From: Nostoc sp. 'Lobaria pulmonaria (5183) cyanobiont'
Lineage (GTDB): Bacteria > Cyanobacteriota > Cyanobacteriia > Cyanobacteriales > Nostocaceae
Reading direction: 5' to 3'
DNA length: 64,000 bases
Assembly: GCF_002949795.1 (NCBI RefSeq)
Contig: NZ_CP026692.1
Span: 1,423,501 to 1,487,500 of the forward strand
Positions 1 through 9,317 of the stretch are shown here, one piece after another. A program made the translations under genes and the position numbers. The notes beneath the pieces are model-generated. The model was not told the DNA's origin, ran no database searches, and saw nothing but the letters and a program-made list of their open reading frames with translations. Positions within the stretch are counted from its first letter, which is position 1. The number at the start of each line of letters is the position of its first letter.

Positions 1-2
1 TA

Positions 3-563
3 GTGAACTATCCCAAAGTTTACACTTCGGAGCAAGCCTGTCCCATTAATTTAGTTGGCGAAACAGGACAAGCGGTTCAAATTTCAATTCATGCTCCCAG
101 TCAATATATCTGTGCCAACTGCGAACGGATATTACCAGATTGGAAACGGCAGCAGCCATTTTTACGAGTAGTGATTGTTTTACAGCAATCGCGTTATCAA
201 TTAGTCGAAAAGACAGCAGAAGTAGAGTTAGAGAAAGAACGCTTACGAGAAAAGTTTATGAGATTTGGTTGTGATTTAGCATTTAATTTGCGCGATCGCG
301 GCTATTTAACTGACCTGATTGACCCTCGTACAGGCTATCCTTTACTCTCCCATCCAGGAGCAATTCCTCACGACGACACAGCAGTTGTCAAAGCTTTGCT
401 CAACTATCCAGTGATTAAAAATCAATGCCGTGTGTTAATTCATCCCGATTGGGGTGCAGCAGTTTATCCTGGTATTTTGATATCAGAAGCTCCCCCAATT
501 GCGATCGAATGGGTTACAAAAGGTATAGCATCCATGCATGGGTGGAAAGAAATTAATTATTAG
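3..563 (+). CDS. MMADHC (cblD)-like protein
   Basis: A protein of about 186 residues resembling the C-terminal domain of MMADHC, the human methylmalonic aciduria and homocystinuria type D protein that routes cobalamin in the cytosol and mitochondria. The resemblance is a run of paired features: a glutamate-rich helix (VELEKERLREKF), then the pattern CDLAFNLRDRGYLTDLIDP matching human CYALRAEGYWADFIDP, then a Gly-containing strand near the end. The frame opens with GTG at base 3, so the true start may lie left of the window. A cyanobacterial function is not established. No cobalamin gene is visible nearby, so a B12 role is inference from the family only. The family call rests on remembered sequence patterns and I rate it fairly likely. 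Confidence 0.7.
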   Translation: MNYPKVYTSEQACPINLVGETGQAVQISIHAPSQYICANCERILPDWKRQQPFLRVVIVLQQSRYQLVEKTAEVELEKERLREKFMRFGCDLAFNLRDRGYLTDLIDPRTGYPLLSHPGAIPHDDTAVVKALLNYPVIKNQCRVLIHPDWGAAVYPGILISEAPPIAIEWVTKGIASMHGWKEINY

Positions 564-1107
564 TCATTAGTGATTAGTCATTGGTCATTGGGTATTGTAA
601 AGACGTATATCAGCACTTGTATTTCCAAATAAATAGCTAGGACAGTCGAAGCCTCTAAGAATGCGGCTTGTTACTTCCATCTCATGAGTGAACTCTACGA
701 AGTCAAGCCGGGAATGATAGCTTTTGGTTCCTGTTTGGGTGAAACTCAGGTCGATCGCCAGGTATTTCAAATTGATGATAATTTTATACACTACTGTCAG
801 ACTAAACTTTTAGCCCGTGCAAAGAAAATGGTACTTTAGCAGCATCTGCGGGAATTATATAACTATAATTATCGGGAAAAATCCTTTTCCCAAGTGAACG
901 CAGCGTTCGCAAAGCGTGTCCTGTTGGGACTCAGCGAAGTGAAGCAATCACAGGGGTTTCAAGCTTTTTATATCTCGTTAGATAGTTAGATTTATTTGTG
1001 CTTACCTAACTTAGAAACCAAATTGATTCTGAGCAAAGTTAAATACTTGTTTCATCGTTATGCTCAACCACAATTCCCATAAATACAAAATTTCCCATAC
1101 CTGATGT
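564..1107. other. Gene-poor interval with repeat fragments
   Basis: The interval starts with a 'TAGTCATTAGT...' dispersed repeat of the kind that recurs near 16.1, 41.75 and 42.05 kb. It contains a possible 51-codon reading frame at 684-839 and a short palindromic repeat near 897-955 (AACGCAGCGTTCGC and neighbours) of a style common in Nostoc genomes. The remainder, next to the glycosyltransferase, is AT-rich leader sequence. No RNA gene was recognised. Confidence 0.5.
684..839 (+). CDS. Possible small protein or gene remnant, 51 aa
   Basis: A 51-residue frame begins MSELYEVKPGMIAFG and ends KLLARAKKMVL. It stays open upstream to a TAA at 630-632, adding 17 codons without another ATG. Its composition (mixed charged and hydrophobic residues, no low complexity) looks more protein-like than the surrounding DNA. 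I recognise no family. No Shine-Dalgarno sequence lies immediately before the ATG. It may be the tail of a lost gene. Confidence 0.25.
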   Translation: MSELYEVKPGMIAFGSCLGETQVDRQVFQIDDNFIHYCQTKLLARAKKMVL

Positions 1108-2226
1108 ATGAAAATATTAATTCAACACCGTCATTACGACAATGAAATTAGTGGAGTTTTAACTTATATTTATTCTATTATTCCAGAGATGGAAGCTAGA
1201 TTAATTGAAGTTAAAACTATTTCTACCAGACAAGATAATATCGCCAAATGGTTTAGTTATATTGTTTGGGCAGATATAATACACATGAATTCAAATGACT
1301 TATTTTTTACTTTATTATGTAAAATATTGCGAAAAAAGATAATTATTAAATACCATTATTCCCTTTATCAATCTACTCATACTAATTATGAGCAGATGAA
1401 GTGGACGCAACGTTTAAAAGCTGAATTTAAACACACATTGCCGAAAGCTAATTATCCATTAAAGTGGAAATTATACACTTTTATCAAATGGGCACGCCTA
1501 ACCACCCGGCTTTCTACTGCCTTCTTAGCCGATTATCATACAGCTTGTAGTAACTTTTTAGGAGAATCTTCTGCTTTTCCTTGGCCAGTTGATACTTTAT
1601 ATAATCCGATTGAAATCAAGTCGGAAAACCAGCTTAAAACTTTAGAAAATTTGTCTCAGCCATATAATTTTATTTTTGTCGGTAGATTAGCTACAGACAA
1701 AGGCGTAGATATTTTATTAAAAGCAGCGCGAATTTTACAAGATGAAAATAAATAATTTAAAATTACTATTATTGGCGATGGCGAACAATCTCAGCAATTA
1801 AAACAGCTAACGTTTGATTTAGGAATTGCCAACAAAGTTAATTTTTTAGGTAAAGTTCCTCAAAAAGAAGTACTTCTAAAAGTTCAAGATGCTTTGGCTT
1901 TAATTGCTCCATCTCGTTGGCAAGAACCGGCAGGTTACGTAGTGTTAGAAGCCTCTAGCGTTCAAACCTGCTCGATTGTCTCAAAAATGGGAGGATTGTC
2001 AGAAGTGGCAGGACCGCACAGCCTATTTTTTGAAAATGAAGATGCAGAAGAATTAGCCAAATGTATGCGATACTGCTTAGATAATCCAGATGAAGCAATT
2101 AACCGGGGTTTTCAGTCCAGCCAATACGTTGCAGAAAAGTTTTCAGCTGCGCGTGCTGTTGCTCGACTGCTGGAAATTTGTAGTCAACTTACTCCTAAAG
2201 CATTGGTAACAAAATCTGATACATAA
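1108..2226 (+). pseudogene. GT4 glycosyltransferase interrupted by an in-frame TAA
   Basis: The reading frame encodes a GT4-type (GT-B fold) glycosyltransferase of about 372 codons. The N-terminal half ends FIFVGRLATDKGVDILLKAA, where VGRL..KG is typical of the start of the nucleotide-sugar domain. The C-terminal half has TIIGDGEQ, then the family E-x7-E motif as EPAGYVVLE. The two halves share one frame, separated only by TAA at 1753-1755 (AAA TAA TTT AAA). Sequence after the stop is intact for 156 codons to a normal TAA at 2224-2226. An internal ATG at 1894 could at most give a C-terminal fragment. The simplest reading is a recent nonsense mutation (CAA or GAA to TAA). Stop readthrough is possible but unsupported. 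Acceptor and donor sugars cannot be told. Confidence 0.85.
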
Positions 2227-2310
2227 TTCTTGCTATAGGGCAGCAACCCTGTAACGGACTTATTGGAAGCTCTACCAGCTAGAACCCCGACTTTTTGGTT
2301 TAATCTAATA

Positions 2311-2428
2311 TAGGACTTACGCACACTCTACGATTCTTCTCTACGAGACGCTACGCGTTGGTGGAAGCATATTGCAGATCAGGCGGTTCGATAAATTAAG
2401 CTTTTTGGGGATTGTTGCGTAAGTCCCA
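2311..2428. mobile_element. MITE-like element, 118 bp
   Basis: Terminal inverted repeats TAGGACTTACGCA (2311-2323) and TGCGTAAGTCCCA (2416-2428) match at 12 of 13 positions and enclose about 90 bp of non-coding DNA. TAATA occurs directly outside both ends (2306-2310 and 2429-2433), consistent with a 5-bp target duplication. No transposase is encoded, so it would need mobilisation in trans. A 13-nt AGAACCCCGACTT arm, also used in the hairpin at 54347-54379, lies just left of it at 2281-2293. Confidence 0.65.
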
Positions 2429-2446
2429 TAATACATTAGCACTTCC

Positions 2447-2719
2447 TTATGGCCCAGAAAACACAGCTTGTTCTACATCATCCCGACTAAGAGAATACTT
2501 GAATGAGCGTTGGACATCTTGTCCATTTTCCCCAGATTGAACATATCGCACTACAATTTGTTCAACATCGAGCCATAATTCAGCTTGCCAACTAGGTCGC
2601 TGTACGCGCCAGCAATGCCTTTGTGTTTCGTCTTGTTGACAGCCTTGGTCTTTTAGCCACTGCTCAATTTGTGGCAGGGGATGATTATATAGCGGAGTAT
2701 CAGAAGGAAGAAGAGCCAT
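2447..2719 (-). CDS. DUF3143 domain-containing protein
   Basis: A 90-residue protein matching the cyanobacterial DUF3143 family, recognised from the N-terminal signature TPLYNHPLPQIEQWL and the tryptophan-rich middle (CWRVQRPSWQAELWLDVE). The family is small, soluble and of unknown function, and is common next to J-domain genes in cyanobacteria. Here the J-domain gene at 2820-3377 lies 100 bp upstream on the same strand, so the two may be cotranscribed. No strong ribosome binding site precedes the ATG. No signal peptide or membrane segment is visible. Family confidence is high; function is unknown. Confidence 0.85.
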   Translation of the reverse strand: MALLPSDTPLYNHPLPQIEQWLKDQGCQQDETQRHCWRVQRPSWQAELWLDVEQIVVRYVQSGENGQDVQRSFKYSLSRDDVEQAVFSGP

Positions 2720-2819
2720 AGTAATTTTAGATTTTGGATTTTGGTACTTCGTTGTGAGTGCGGCCCAACTGAGCGCTTGCCTAACGTCTCAGTCGAATGA
2801 TTTTGGATCGGGGAATTGT

Positions 2820-3377
2820 TTAATTTTTAATTATCAGATAGGTAATTAGTTGCGACATATAGGTAATCTGCTGTTGTACAAATGCAGATGATTGCAGCTT
2901 ATGGGAATGGATCGCAGCCTCGCCACGAGTTAAGCCAATAGCAACTGCTAATAACAGACAACCTACAAATGTTAACACCAGCATAAATAAAGCAAATATT
3001 TCGCCAGATGATAAGGGGCGATCGCTCGCATCAAGGTAAGCTGATTTTGACCAGTCATGAGAACGCGAGACGGGATGATTCAAATCAGGGGGTGGTTGAA
3101 TCACTCCAAAGCGGGAATAGCCAATTTTTAAATCGTAGCCGAAGCGCCGTTCTGGATGGCTAAGGGTGGCGTAGGCTTCGTTGATTTGCTGAAATTTGGG
3201 AGTGGCGATCGCAGTCGGCAAGTCTGTAGTATCAGGATGATAAAGTTTGCTCAGTTGCCGATAAGCGCGACGAATGTCAATTCCCGATGCCCAGGGATGC
3301 AGTCCTAGCAGAGAGTAATAAGTTGGTTCGCTGCTTTGTGGCATTGCCCCATTTTGATTCACGGCTGTTTGAGTCAC
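2820..3377 (-). CDS. J-domain protein with a C-terminal membrane anchor
   Basis: A 185-residue DnaJ-like co-chaperone. Residues 19-82 form a J domain with the HPD tripeptide at 47-49 (YHPDT), which stimulates Hsp70 ATPase activity. A proline-rich linker follows, then a single transmembrane helix at about 127-150 (FALFMLVLTFVGCLLLAVAI) ending in RGE. There is no zinc finger or substrate-binding C-terminal domain, so it is a membrane-tethered class III J protein, probably recruiting a DnaK to a membrane. The 30-odd residues after the helix look unconserved. The DUF3143 gene follows on the same strand. Confidence 0.85.
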   Translation of the reverse strand: MTQTAVNQNGAMPQSSEPTYYSLLGLHPWASGIDIRRAYRQLSKLYHPDTTDLPTAIATPKFQQINEAYATLSHPERRFGYDLKIGYSRFGVIQPPPDLNHPVSRSHDWSKSAYLDASDRPLSSGEIFALFMLVLTFVGCLLLAVAIGLTRGEAAIHSHKLQSSAFVQQQITYMSQLITYLIIKN

Positions 3378-3566
3378 CTTGCAATCAAGTTTTTTCTAGT
3401 ATTGTAAACCTCTGCCCATTCCACAGAGGCAAAAATGGCTGATGAGATTCTGGCATCATGCCCAAACCTTTTATAGGTGAGGACTTGAATGGTTGTATTT
3501 ATATACTGTACAATAGTATTTAGAGGGGCGAACGTCGGCTTCATGCCGTGTGTCCAAGTAGTAATT

Positions 3567-4392
3567 CTACTTAGACCTAGCCCCTTTTAGCTTTTCAAGA
3601 GTTAATGGGTTGCGATCGCCATACCACTCTCCATAAAGTTTGTTGCGATTATCGTTTAAGTCCATAATCAGTCTATATTTCTTGGCAAGGGGCAGAAAAA
3701 ACTGGTCATCGTCGCCTTCATAGCATCGCTGTACAGCCCACAGGTAATAGTCGATGACTTGTAAACCAGTAACCTCAGATGGATAAGTAGGCTCAATGAT
3801 AATCGAACTATTTGAGCTAATTTTCCATTGAGACTCAAAGTTTTTCTGAGCTTGGTTGATGGCTTGTTCTAGTGCTTCTTCGCGTACTGCCTTACCGCGT
3901 CTAGCAATAGCAATATTGATAACATCTGCTTTATGTAACAGATTTTTGAACACCCGTGTTATGAGATCGTCATAAATTGTGTTCTGCTGAAGCTTTGTAC
4001 CTAAGCTCTTAAAGTTTGCTTTTGCTGATTCTGCCATATCAGCTTTACTCCGAATTGCAATGAGAACTTTAATATCGAAAGACTGCATCAGTTCAAAAAC
4101 CTTTTCACGAATTTCGGGATGGTCGTCCTTAGCGTGAAAGGTAATCGCAGTCTTTTTCGCTTCAGGTTGCATGGAGGGAATATTTTTGAAGCGAAGATGC
4201 GTCATCAAGCTTGCGCGGAGTGCATTCTAGTTCCCAGGAAACTTGTTCTGGATCAGAAATTTGAGCAACACCAAACATAAAAAATTTAGATGCTCCAGGT
4301 TGACCTACGATGATGCGCCCCTTTTTATCGAAGAATGTAAGATCACCTGCTTCGTCAACAAAGTAGTGACGAAATTTAATTTCTGGTGACAT
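3567..4392 (-). pseudogene. DUF3800 protein gene broken by a frameshift
   Basis: Two overlapping minus-strand frames together make one DUF3800-type protein. The first (4392 down to 4162) starts MSPEIKFRHYFVDEAGDLTF, with the acidic DEAGD motif resembling an RNase H-like active site. The second (4208 down to 3567) supplies the rest, with KNIPSMQPEAKKTA, FHAKDD and the late DYYLWAVQR segment. The shift lies near 4195-4206, and several residues normally found between 'ECTPRKL' and 'FKNIPSM' also seem to be missing. DUF3800 proteins often sit beside restriction or defence genes, and a restriction-subunit fragment lies 36 bp upstream. The gene is probably inactive unless frameshifting occurs. Confidence 0.8.
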
Positions 4393-4427
4393 GCACTGGA
4401 GATAAGGTAGATTTGACCTATTTTAGG

Positions 4428-4625
4428 TCAACTTGAGATAATAGCCTCTAATTGTGCGATCGCTTGATCTTCAACAGCATTGACTTCATCTCTAAGCTCA
4501 TAAACTCTAACTATTAATCGCCCAATTCTTTCCTGTTCTGGAAAAGGTGCATCAGGGATAAGTACTGATCCTGCATCCTCCGGTGTTAGTTCATCAATTA
4601 CACCACCATATATTCTTGCTTTCAA
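4428..4625 (-). pseudogene. Remnant of a type I restriction specificity or methylase subunit
   Basis: About 65 codons, from TTG at 4625, encode KARIYGGVIDELTPED, IPDAPFPEQERIG and a final helical stretch. This looks like the extreme C terminus of type I restriction-modification specificity (HsdS-like) or fused methylase-specificity proteins, whose closing helix contacts the methylase. No target-recognition domain or methylase lies upstream: the frame closes within about 20 codons and 190 bp of non-coding DNA follows. I read it as the last piece of a lost restriction system, next to the broken DUF3800 gene. The family call is from pattern memory. Confidence 0.5.
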
Positions 4626-4815
4626 GTTCGTTGGTCGTTTCTGAAGTTATGGGTAGCTGTTTTGCGGTCAAAGTGCAATTTCCTCATTTTATATGCTGAG
4701 TTCAAGGTTACTTGCCGCCATTGATCTTGAGTGATATCTTGCTTAAATCACAACTATAGATTACTTAGGTACTCAATTACTGATGTCAGTCATGGATTAA
4801 TACACTACTTCATCC

Positions 4816-5811
4816 CTAACGTATTAAATCAGCACGGGGTTTAAAGGTTTCAATTTGCCGTAACTTTTCGTAAAGTTCTTGTTCTTCTTGACTAATATTT
4901 TTCGGTGTAACTATTTGAATTTCTACTAGTTGATCGCCACGTTTGCCGTCATCACTGGGATAGCCTTTATTGCCTAGTCGAAATTTTTGACCAGACCTAA
5001 CTCCAGGAGGGGTAGTCATTTTTACAGGCCCATCAAGAGTCGGTGCTTCTACCTGTCCTCCTAAAACTGCCTCGCTAGGAGTAACAGGTACTTGGCAAAC
5101 GATATTTAAACCTTCTAGCTTAAATAATCGATGAGGTTCAACGGTAATTTTTAAGTATAGATCGCCACCACCAACGCCTTGGTTCCGCAAACGGATGGTT
5201 TGACCTGTTACCATCCCTGGAGGCATATTAACTTCTAGCGATCGCCCATCTTCCAAACGAATGCGTTCATTACCACCTTGATAAGCTTTTTCTAGTGGAA
5301 GGGTTAATCTGGCTTCTATATCTCGACGGGTTGTGCGAGGTGGAGTGTTAACGGTGTAGGCAACTTTTGTTCTGGGAGTACGAAACGGATCGCTATTATT
5401 GCCATTACTGGAGTTATTTGCCGCACTCTTATTTTTGACACCGATAACTTGATTAATAAAGCTTTCAAAGTCGGAGAATTGGCTGGGATCTACGTCCTGA
5501 TTACCGTTGCGATCGGCTTGGCTACTCTGCCAAGTTTTAGCCTTTGGTGTCTGTTTGTTACCCGCAAAGCCTTTTTGCTTCCAGTAGCGGCTAAACTGGT
5601 CGTACTGCGATCGCTTGGCTGGATCGGAAAGAACTTCATAAGCCTCGCCGATATCCTTAAATTTTTCCTCAGATTCTTTGTTACCCGGATTCAGATCGGG
5701 GTGATATTGCCTTGCTAACCGCCGATAAACCTTTTTAATTTCCTCACCAGAGGCATCTTTAGATACTCCTAAAATCTCGTAGTAATCGCGAAAGTTCGGC
5801 AAATTTTGCAT
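4816..5811 (-). CDS. dnaJ: DnaJ/CbpA-type co-chaperone
   Basis: A 331-residue type II DnaJ. The N-terminal J domain spans about residues 8-73 with HPD at 37-39 (QYHPDLN). A linker rich in Asn, Ser and Gln follows, then the DnaJ C-terminal substrate-binding domains from about residue 165 ([25 protein letters not shown]) to 320. The CxxCxGxG zinc finger is absent, as in CbpA. It lies 145 bp downstream of dnaK on the same strand, the usual partner arrangement, although a palindromic repeat separates them. It should deliver unfolded clients to DnaK in the cytosol. No CIRCE operator is seen. Confidence 0.92.
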   Translation of the reverse strand: MQNLPNFRDYYEILGVSKDASGEEIKKVYRRLARQYHPDLNPGNKESEEKFKDIGEAYEVLSDPAKRSQYDQFSRYWKQKGFAGNKQTPKAKTWQSSQADRNGNQDVDPSQFSDFESFINQVIGVKNKSAANNSSNGNNSDPFRTPRTKVAYTVNTPPRTTRRDIEARLTLPLEKAYQGGNERIRLEDGRSLEVNMPPGMVTGQTIRLRNQGVGGGDLYLKITVEPHRLFKLEGLNIVCQVPVTPSEAVLGGQVEAPTLDGPVKMTTPPGVRSGQKFRLGNKGYPSDDGKRGDQLVEIQIVTPKNISQEEQELYEKLRQIETFKPRADLIR

Positions 5812-5956
5812 AGTCAGTTATTTAAATTTTAGATTTTAGATTTTAGATTTTGGATTAATTATGAGTTAAGAGAGAGGAATTAGGAGTTAGGAGTTATGAG
5901 TTGAAAGATTTAATTTTTAACTCCTCACTTCTCACTCCTAACTTTTATTAAAAGTA
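5812..5956. repeat. Palindromic dispersed repeat between dnaK and dnaJ
   Basis: The gap contains reiterated 'TTTTAGATTTTAGATTTT' followed by an imperfect inverted pair, GAGTTAGGAGTTATGAG and ACTCCTCACTTCTCACTCCTAA. Related GAGTTAGGAGTTAGGAG / ACTCCTAA arms recur at 34690-34750. It could fold in RNA and uncouple dnaJ from dnaK transcription, but no terminator T-run is evident. Confidence 0.6.
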
Positions 5957-8038
5957 CTACAACCAATCATTGTCTTCTTCATCATCCCAGTTATCTTGGT
6001 AGCTGGGGCGAGATTTGCGTGGAGGACGACTTTCATAAGAGGAAGAACGATTATCGCGGCTATAATCTCTGCCATAGTCTCTGCCGTAATCTTTGCCATA
6101 GTCTTTACTGTATGAGTCACGTTCTCGATATGTATCTCTGGGAGATTCGCGTTCTCGTTCTTTATCACCGCCAGTAAAGATGTCGCGGATAGTACCAAAC
6201 AAGTCATCGTCTTCATCTTCAGCATAAGTCTGGCGGACTTCCCGATTTAGCTCATAGAGAGCATCTTGCAAGTCCGCGTAGGCTTGATCGATACCGCGAT
6301 CGCTATTTTCCTGAAGACTTTCCTTTAGTTGTCGGCAAATATTATCAATTCTTTGGCGGCGGCTGCGGGCAAATTGCATACCGAATTCCAGCGCGACTTC
6401 CCTCAGTTGTCGTTCTGCTTGGAAAATCAACGCCTCAGAACGAGTCCGCTTTTCTATCCTCTCTTTACGTTCGCGATCGACATCGGCATATTTTTGAGCG
6501 TCCTGAATCATCCGATTCACTTCCGACTCGTTCAAAGTGGAAGCGCCTTGAATGGTGATACTTTGCTCTCGCCCAGTGGTTCTATCTAGGGCTGTTACCT
6601 GTAAAATACCATTAGCATCAATATCAAATGACACCTGAACTTGAGGAATTCCTCGTGGCGCTGGTGGGATACCATACAGCTTGAACCGTCCTAAAGACTT
6701 GTTGTTTGCTGCCATTTCCCGTTCGCCCTGGACTACGTGAATTTCCACAGTATTTTGGTTATTTTCAGACGTGGAAAAAATATCAGAACGGCGGACTGGA
6801 ATCGTCGTGTTGCGAGGAATAAGTTTTTTCATCACGCCGCCGATGGTTTCCAATCCCATAGAAAGGGGTGTGACATCCAAAAGCAGTACATCTTTGAGTT
6901 CGCCTGCGAGAATGCCTGCTTGAATTGCTGCACCCACTCCCACGACTTCATCGGGATTGACGTTTTCGTTGGGTTCTGTACCAATCAAGTCCCGCACTAG
7001 CTGCTTCACCATTGGCATTCGTGTAGAACCGCCAACTAACACAACTTCTTCAATGTCTCTAGGTGAAAGTCCGGCATCTTTGAGCGCTCGTTTCACTGGT
7101 GTCCGCAATCTTCCCACCAAATCACCACACAAGCCTTCAAACTGGGAACGAGTTAAACGAGTTTCGAGATGTTTGGGGCCATCTTCAGTGGCGGTGATGA
7201 AGGGTAAGTTAATATCGGTGACGCTGACAGCAGAAAGCTCAATTTTGGCTTTTTCCGCAGCTTCCATCAGACGTTGCAAAGCTTGGCGATCGCGTCTTAA
7301 GTCTACCTCTTCTGTTTCCAGAAATTGCTCTGCTAACCAATCTACTATTATTTTGTCAAAGTCGTTCCCACCAAGTTGCGTATCGCCACTGGTAGCCTTG
7401 ACTTCAAATATCCCATCGCCTACTTCTAAAATCGACACGTCAAAAGTGCCACCACCCAAGTCAAATACTAAGATAGTTTCCGTGTCACCCCGATCTAATC
7501 CATAAGCCAAAGATGCCGCCGTCGGTTCATTAAGAATTCGTAGCACCTCTAAGCCAGCAATTCTACCAGCATCGCGGGTTGCCTGCCGCTGAGAATCGTT
7601 AAAATAGGCGGGTACTGTAATCACTGCCCCTGTGACTGGTTCACCCAAATAGCGGCTAGCATCGTCTGCCAATTTCTTCAGCACCATTGCCGAAATTTCT
7701 TCTGGGGCGAAATCTTTATTGAGACGGGGACAGGCAATTTTAATATTACCTACTTCGTCTTTGCGGATGGTGTAGGGTACACGCTTGGAATCTGCATTAA
7801 GTTCGCCATACTTCCGCCCAATGAAGCGTTTAACTGCAAAAAAGGTATTTTGGGGATTGAGGACGGTTTGTCGCCGTGCCATTTGCCCAACCACCCTTTC
7901 ACCTTCTTTGCTGAAGCCAACTACGGAGGGGGTTGTTCGCATTCCTTCTGCATTGGCAATCACCACCGGCTTGCCACCCTCCATAACGGCGACTACTGAG
8001 TTGGTTGTACCCAAGTCGATGCCGACTACCTTGCCCAT
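5957..8038 (-). CDS. dnaK: Molecular chaperone DnaK (Hsp70), DnaK1-like
   Basis: A 693-residue Hsp70. The ATPase domain starts [13 protein letters not shown] (phosphate loop 1), with [10 protein letters not shown] near residue 195 and VGGSTRMP near 340. The linker [13 protein letters not shown] leads to the peptide-binding domain. The C terminus is unusual: about 75 residues rich in Arg, Glu, Asp and Tyr, with repeated DYG(R/K) units, ending DNDWL in place of the common EEVD-like tail. Length and tail fit the cyanobacterial DnaK1 group of about 690 residues better than the general DnaK2; this is inference. The ATG at 8038 has a good ribosome binding site (AGGAGAAG). The dnaJ gene follows. Confidence 0.95.
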   Translation of the reverse strand: MGKVVGIDLGTTNSVVAVMEGGKPVVIANAEGMRTTPSVVGFSKEGERVVGQMARRQTVLNPQNTFFAVKRFIGRKYGELNADSKRVPYTIRKDEVGNIKIACPRLNKDFAPEEISAMVLKKLADDASRYLGEPVTGAVITVPAYFNDSQRQATRDAGRIAGLEVLRILNEPTAASLAYGLDRGDTETILVFDLGGGTFDVSILEVGDGIFEVKATSGDTQLGGNDFDKIIVDWLAEQFLETEEVDLRRDRQALQRLMEAAEKAKIELSAVSVTDINLPFITATEDGPKHLETRLTRSQFEGLCGDLVGRLRTPVKRALKDAGLSPRDIEEVVLVGGSTRMPMVKQLVRDLIGTEPNENVNPDEVVGVGAAIQAGILAGELKDVLLLDVTPLSMGLETIGGVMKKLIPRNTTIPVRRSDIFSTSENNQNTVEIHVVQGEREMAANNKSLGRFKLYGIPPAPRGIPQVQVSFDIDANGILQVTALDRTTGREQSITIQGASTLNESEVNRMIQDAQKYADVDRERKERIEKRTRSEALIFQAERQLREVALEFGMQFARSRRQRIDNICRQLKESLQENSDRGIDQAYADLQDALYELNREVRQTYAEDEDDDLFGTIRDIFTGGDKERERESPRDTYRERDSYSKDYGKDYGRDYGRDYSRDNRSSSYESRPPRKSRPSYQDNWDDEEDNDWL

Positions 8039-8359
8039 GCGTTACTCTTCTCCTAAAGTGTCTTATATATTTATTATGATTGGGCAGAACTACCTCTAGC
8101 TTTGTGCTACAAGATAAAAACACCTCAATGTATAATACTCATTATTAAGGCAGTAAGCTAAGAAGTGCAGCTAGAGGAGATAGTTGCAAGACTAGGATAG
8201 CATTGAGATGGTTGGTGTGCCCAAGCAGCCTCAATTCTTGTTATCCGCCTAATTCTGTTTACGGTATCTGCAAAAAATTGGTAAATTCACCTTAGTAATG
8301 CTTGCTCTGCTTTTTTGAGTACCTGAAAATTCTCATATTATTGCTACTACTTTAAAGAT
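8039..8359. other. Divergent promoter region of dnaK and the M28 peptidase
   Basis: These 321 bp hold the dnaK leader with its AGGAGAAG ribosome site at the left. An imperfect hairpin lies at about 8195-8250 (GGATA...CATTGAG...CTCAATT...TATCC). I see no CIRCE inverted repeat (TTAGCACTC-N9-GAGTGCTAA), so HrcA control of this dnaK is not supported. No small gene was recognised. Confidence 0.4.
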
Positions 8360-9208
8360 TTGAATTTAACAGAGCGATTACAGACTTCCCTGAGTGAGAT
8401 AGCGCGAGAACGCGATCCTTACATGGCAACGGCTGGGCATTTTTTTGTCCAAGAATACATCCGTCAGCAATTTTCCCAATGCGGGAGTGTGGAAATCCAC
8501 ACCTTTAAAGTCAGAGGCAAAGTTTGTAATAACTTGATATTAAATTTACCTTCCCAAGCGAGAGGGCAAAAAAAGGATTTACTACCAATTTTAATTGGCG
8601 CTCATTATGATGGCGTTCCGGGAACACCTGCGGCTGATGATAATGCTACAGGTGTGGCGGTGTTGCTGGAATTGGCGAGAAAGTTTGCTGCTGAACCTGT
8701 CAAATATCCCTTAAGGCTGATTGCTTTCGATATGGAAGAATACGGCTTATTGGGTAGTGCTGACTATGCAGCCCTGTTGCATCAACAAAAGCAACAGTTA
8801 CGCTTGATGATCTCCTTAGAAATGCTGGGCTATAAGGATTCTACACCTGGTTCTCAAAGTTACCCCCCTCCTCTAGAACGCTTTTACCCAGATACAGGTG
8901 ATTTTATTGCTTTAATTGGTAATTTGCGGACATTGCCTGACTTAATTGGGATGAGCCGTAATATTCGCAAAGTTGGCGTACCTAGTCAATGGCTACCCGT
9001 GCCGAATCGAGGTTTAATAGTTCCTCAAACCAGACTTAGCGATCATGCACCTTTCTGGGATTTGGGTTATCCAGCAATGATGGTGACAGATACGGCATTC
9101 TTGCGAAATCCACATTATCACAAAGCTAGTGATGCGATCGCTACTTTGGATTTAGATTTTCTGACTCGCGTATGTGAAGGTTTAGAGATGGCAATTCGGC
9201 GATTGTGA
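8360..9208 (+). CDS. M28-family zinc aminopeptidase-like protein
   Basis: A 282-residue metallopeptidase of family M28. Expected zinc ligands are visible: H82 and D84 in GAHYDG, D93/D94 in AADDNATG, the catalytic glutamate pair at E126-E127 (DMEEYGLLGS), and H229 in LSDHAPFW. It would remove N-terminal residues from peptides, with two zinc ions per site. No signal peptide is apparent, so it may act in the cytosol, unlike many secreted members. The start is TTG at 8360 (LNLTERL...), chosen because similarity to family N termini seems to begin there; no clear ribosome site is present. It is transcribed alone, divergently from dnaK. Confidence 0.85.
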   Translation: MNLTERLQTSLSEIARERDPYMATAGHFFVQEYIRQQFSQCGSVEIHTFKVRGKVCNNLILNLPSQARGQKKDLLPILIGAHYDGVPGTPAADDNATGVAVLLELARKFAAEPVKYPLRLIAFDMEEYGLLGSADYAALLHQQKQQLRLMISLEMLGYKDSTPGSQSYPPPLERFYPDTGDFIALIGNLRTLPDLIGMSRNIRKVGVPSQWLPVPNRGLIVPQTRLSDHAPFWDLGYPAMMVTDTAFLRNPHYHKASDAIATLDLDFLTRVCEGLEMAIRRL

Positions 9209-9317
9209 AAAGATATTTTCTATTGTATCTGATGCGTGAGTCTTGCATTTTTCACCTCACTTACTTGTTGCAAACTGCTGCATATTATTTTTTATTAATC
9301 AATCTCCTCAACTTTTT

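Noticed and set aside
585-791. A 68-codon minus-strand frame after the MMADHC-like gene
   Set aside because: It runs through repeat sequence and is antisense to a more plausible plus-strand frame at 684-839. Composition is not protein-like.
5938-6225. A 95-codon minus-strand frame at the dnaK 3' end
   Set aside because: It is the alternative-frame reading of the DnaK charged tail, with repetitive 'AEIIAAIIV'-like sequence.
6957-7505. A 182-codon plus-strand frame within dnaK
   Set aside because: It is fully antisense to the conserved ATPase domain of dnaK and has a Ser/Pro/Thr-rich composition typical of shadow frames.
8039-8359. CIRCE operator expected before a dnaK gene
   Set aside because: I searched for TTAGCACTC-N9-GAGTGCTAA and close variants and found none.
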